DNA of 5,598 nt, taken from positions 1-5,598 of the forward strand of contig JASHRR010000933.1 in the NCBI GenBank assembly GCA_030037185.1. The letters run 5' to 3'. Origin of the DNA: Xanthobacteraceae bacterium (GTDB lineage Bacteria; Pseudomonadota; Alphaproteobacteria; Rhizobiales; Xanthobacteraceae). Below the pieces are notes generated by a model. The model ran no database searches, was not told the DNA's origin, and saw only the letters and a list, made by a program, of their open reading frames with translations. Made by a program: the position numbers and the translations under genes. Below are positions 4,569-5,598 of this stretch, in pieces (the stretch's first letter is position 1; each line of letters starts with the position of its first letter).

Positions 4569-4789
4569 TTGGCCCGCCTCCAGAGCAGACATCACACGGA
4601 CATCCAAGAAATTCGGTCGAACCTCGAAAGCGCACAAGCGCACAAGCGATCCTGACCGAGCAGCTCGATGAGCTATTCGGCAACATCGAAAAGGCTCCAG
4701 ACGACCATCCAATCTTTAAGGCGCTAGATCACATCGAGTCCGCTCTCGACGAACTTCCGGCGGAAGAAGACGAAAAAGAGGAGGACTGA
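4569..4789 (+). pseudogene. Small acidic-tailed gene broken by an 8-bp tandem duplication
   Basis: One frame (from a possible TTG start at 4569) reads HTDIQEIRSNLESAQA, then HKRS and TGA 4653-4655. A second frame ending at TGA 4787-4789 reads AILTEQLDELFGNIEKAPDD, HPIFKALDHIESALDELP and an acidic tail EEDEKEED. The sequence CGCACAAG is duplicated in tandem at 4631-4646, exactly where the frames switch. Removing one copy gives a continuous protein running …LESAQAILTEQLDEL…, about 70 residues, helical and acidic. The duplication thus explains the break completely. The start codon is uncertain; GGGGCGGA ends 8 bases before the TTG. Function unknown. It follows the small membrane protein and is convergent with the gene ending at 4875. 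Confidence 0.6.
4631..4646. repeat. 8-bp tandem duplication CGCACAAG x2
   Basis: CGCACAAG (4631-4638) is immediately repeated (4639-4646). Eight bases is not a multiple of three, so the duplication shifts the reading frame of the surrounding small gene. Confidence 0.9.
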
Positions 4790-4836
4790 GCCAAGCCTTC
4801 TGCACCGTCAGACGATGGCAGCGAGGCGGCAATCAA

Positions 4837-4868
4837 CGGGCGGCCTACGGGTCGCCCCGCCGGCTTTT
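4837..4868. terminator. Hairpin between convergent genes
   Basis: CGGGCG (4837-4842) pairs with CGCCCCG (4853-4859) with one bulged C, and TTTT follows at 4865-4868 on the plus strand. On the minus strand the same stem is followed by TTGATT. It lies between the ends of a plus-strand gene (4789) and a minus-strand gene (4875). A weak bidirectional terminator is a reasonable reading. Confidence 0.4.
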
Positions 4869-4874
4869 AAACCG

Positions 4875-5404
4875 TCAGGGCGACGGAACTACCCATAACA
4901 GGCGCTTGCGTTTGGTGATTGCCTCGCTTGCCACCGCCCGCAGCGAGGCCAGAAAGTGGTAAAAAGACGCGGCGGCGTTTCGCTCCTCAATATCAAAGCC
5001 GTCGTCGCTCTGCTTCTTGGGAGGCCATCGACATCCTGCAAAAGATGCTCGCGCAACACACGGGCATGCCAGGAGTCGTCGATGGCCTCATAGGGTACGC
5101 ACCGCTGACGAAACGCATCGAGCATAACGCTGAGCGAGGACATGGTCGGGCCAAGCTCTGAGGCGGGAATGGTGATGCATTCCTCCCTAAAGACGAAGCC
5201 GAGACCCGGAAGGTCCATTCCCCGTGACAGATCCTTGATAATGCCAAGATGCCACCAGTTTCGTGACGTGTGGCTCCACAACACGCCGGCATTATGGAGC
5301 GCGTCAAGGACCGGGGCTGCATATGCCGCAGAGCAGGGCGTGCCACGCGCGAAGTCGACGTCTTCGCTGACGATCGCAAAGAGAACTGGAATCGAATGAC
5401 TCAT
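4875..5404 (-). pseudogene. Hypothetical protein gene with a 3' frameshift
   Basis: ATG 5404 follows AAGGA (minus strand, 5419-5415) at 10 bases, a better signal than the in-frame ATG at 5446. The protein begins MSHSIPVLFAIVSEDVDFAR and continues with SRNWWHLGIIKDLSRGMDLP, GLGFVFREECITIPASELGP and LREHLLQDVDGLP. After residue 129 the direct frame becomes Arg/Thr/Pro-rich and stops at 4889. The -1 frame instead reads KKQSDDGFDIEERNAAASFY, HFLASLRAVASEAITKRKR and LLWVVPSP, ending at TGA 4877-4875. A one-base loss in the short run of Cs on the coding strand (GGG at 5019-5021) would account for the switch. The restored protein has about 176 residues. No family, signal peptide or membrane segment is recognisable. 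If the frameshift is real, a 171-residue product with an abnormal tail would be made. Confidence 0.6.
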
Positions 5405-5480
5405 GCTTGGACCGTCCTTGCCTGAAAAGTACTGGGGCACCTTCATCCTGGTGAAGCGCGTGTTTTGCCCAACATAGCAG

Positions 5481-5588
5481 TTAGGGCGCGAGCGGGTTTC
5501 CTCGCTTAGAATATCCCTCGCCGACTCTGACTTTTTTAGTTAGGCTCGGGAGCAGTTCTGATCGCCGCTTTTCGCGCTTTTCTACCAT
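5481..5588 (-). CDS. Possible 35-aa basic peptide
   Basis: A minus-strand ORF from ATG 5588 reads MVEKREKRRSELLPSLTKKV and ends KRGNPLAP at TAA 5483-5481. GGGAAAG lies just upstream. The frame could also continue from a start beyond the window edge, making this the C-terminus of a longer protein. It lies upstream of the gene at 5404 on the same strand. It is basic and probably soluble, with no family known. Its small size makes chance a real possibility. Confidence 0.3.
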   Translation of the reverse strand: MVEKREKRRSELLPSLTKKVRVGEGYSKRGNPLAP

Positions 5589-5598
5589 GGTCTTTCCC

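Noticed and set aside
4552..4580. GC-rich possible hairpin behind the small membrane protein
   Set aside because: The arms GCGGGGC and TGGCCCGC pair only with mismatches, and no T-run follows.
1..5598. CRISPR array, tRNA, rRNA or complete insertion sequence
   Set aside because: No spaced direct repeats, cloverleaf-like segments, transposase motifs or terminal inverted repeats were found on reading both strands.

Overview
The window looks like an accessory or decaying chromosomal or plasmid segment of an alphaproteobacterium, most likely of the Hyphomicrobiales (Rhizobiales). The G+C content is moderately high. Several small proteins match types I remember from Bradyrhizobium, Nitrobacter and Methylobacterium-like genomes: an XRE regulator with an ALEAAGVEF core, a short basic SANT/Myb-like protein, and a multi-pass protein with a GAFWPVIAMGVALE core. 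The assignment rests on remembered family patterns, not on a search. Few genes are intact. Most short ORFs carry frameshifts or in-frame stops, so the region appears to be eroding.

Left part (1-1110): the first 250 bases hold the 5' end of a minus-strand exported serine-protease-like gene that runs off the left edge. Next comes a poorly recognisable stretch. It holds a minus-strand ORF (514-804), a minus-strand gene remnant (826-942) and a plus-strand gene remnant (939-1043). The two remnants seem to have lost their 5' ends at the same point. A strong 10-bp inverted repeat (1071-1106) follows.

Minus-strand cluster (1109-2188): an XRE regulator with a perfect palindrome just upstream of its start, a small ORF overlapping the regulator's stop codon as TGATG, a broken SANT-like small gene, and an intact acidic 106-aa protein of unknown function. 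They could be one operon under the XRE palindrome.

Middle (2190-3480): divergent from the XRE gene is a textbook sigma-70 promoter (TTGACT-17 bp-TACAAT). It is followed by a ribosome binding site and a small ORF that has one frameshift and one in-frame TAG. Further on are a putative small membrane protein containing a striking perfect hairpin, a short overlapping ORF, and a multi-pass membrane protein pseudogene with at least two frameshifts.

Right part (3484-5598): an intact HAD phosphatase very like E. coli YihX, a small single-pass membrane protein with a strong Shine-Dalgarno sequence, and a small acidic-tailed gene broken by an 8-bp tandem duplication. Convergent to these is a minus-strand gene of unknown function, frameshifted near its 3' end at a short homopolymer. 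A hairpin lies between the convergent ends, and a tiny minus-strand ORF sits at the right edge.

I see no CRISPR array, no tRNA or rRNA, and no complete insertion sequence. No new defence or mobile system can be demonstrated. The best leads are the XRE operator and divergent-promoter arrangement and the two 8-bp tandem duplications.
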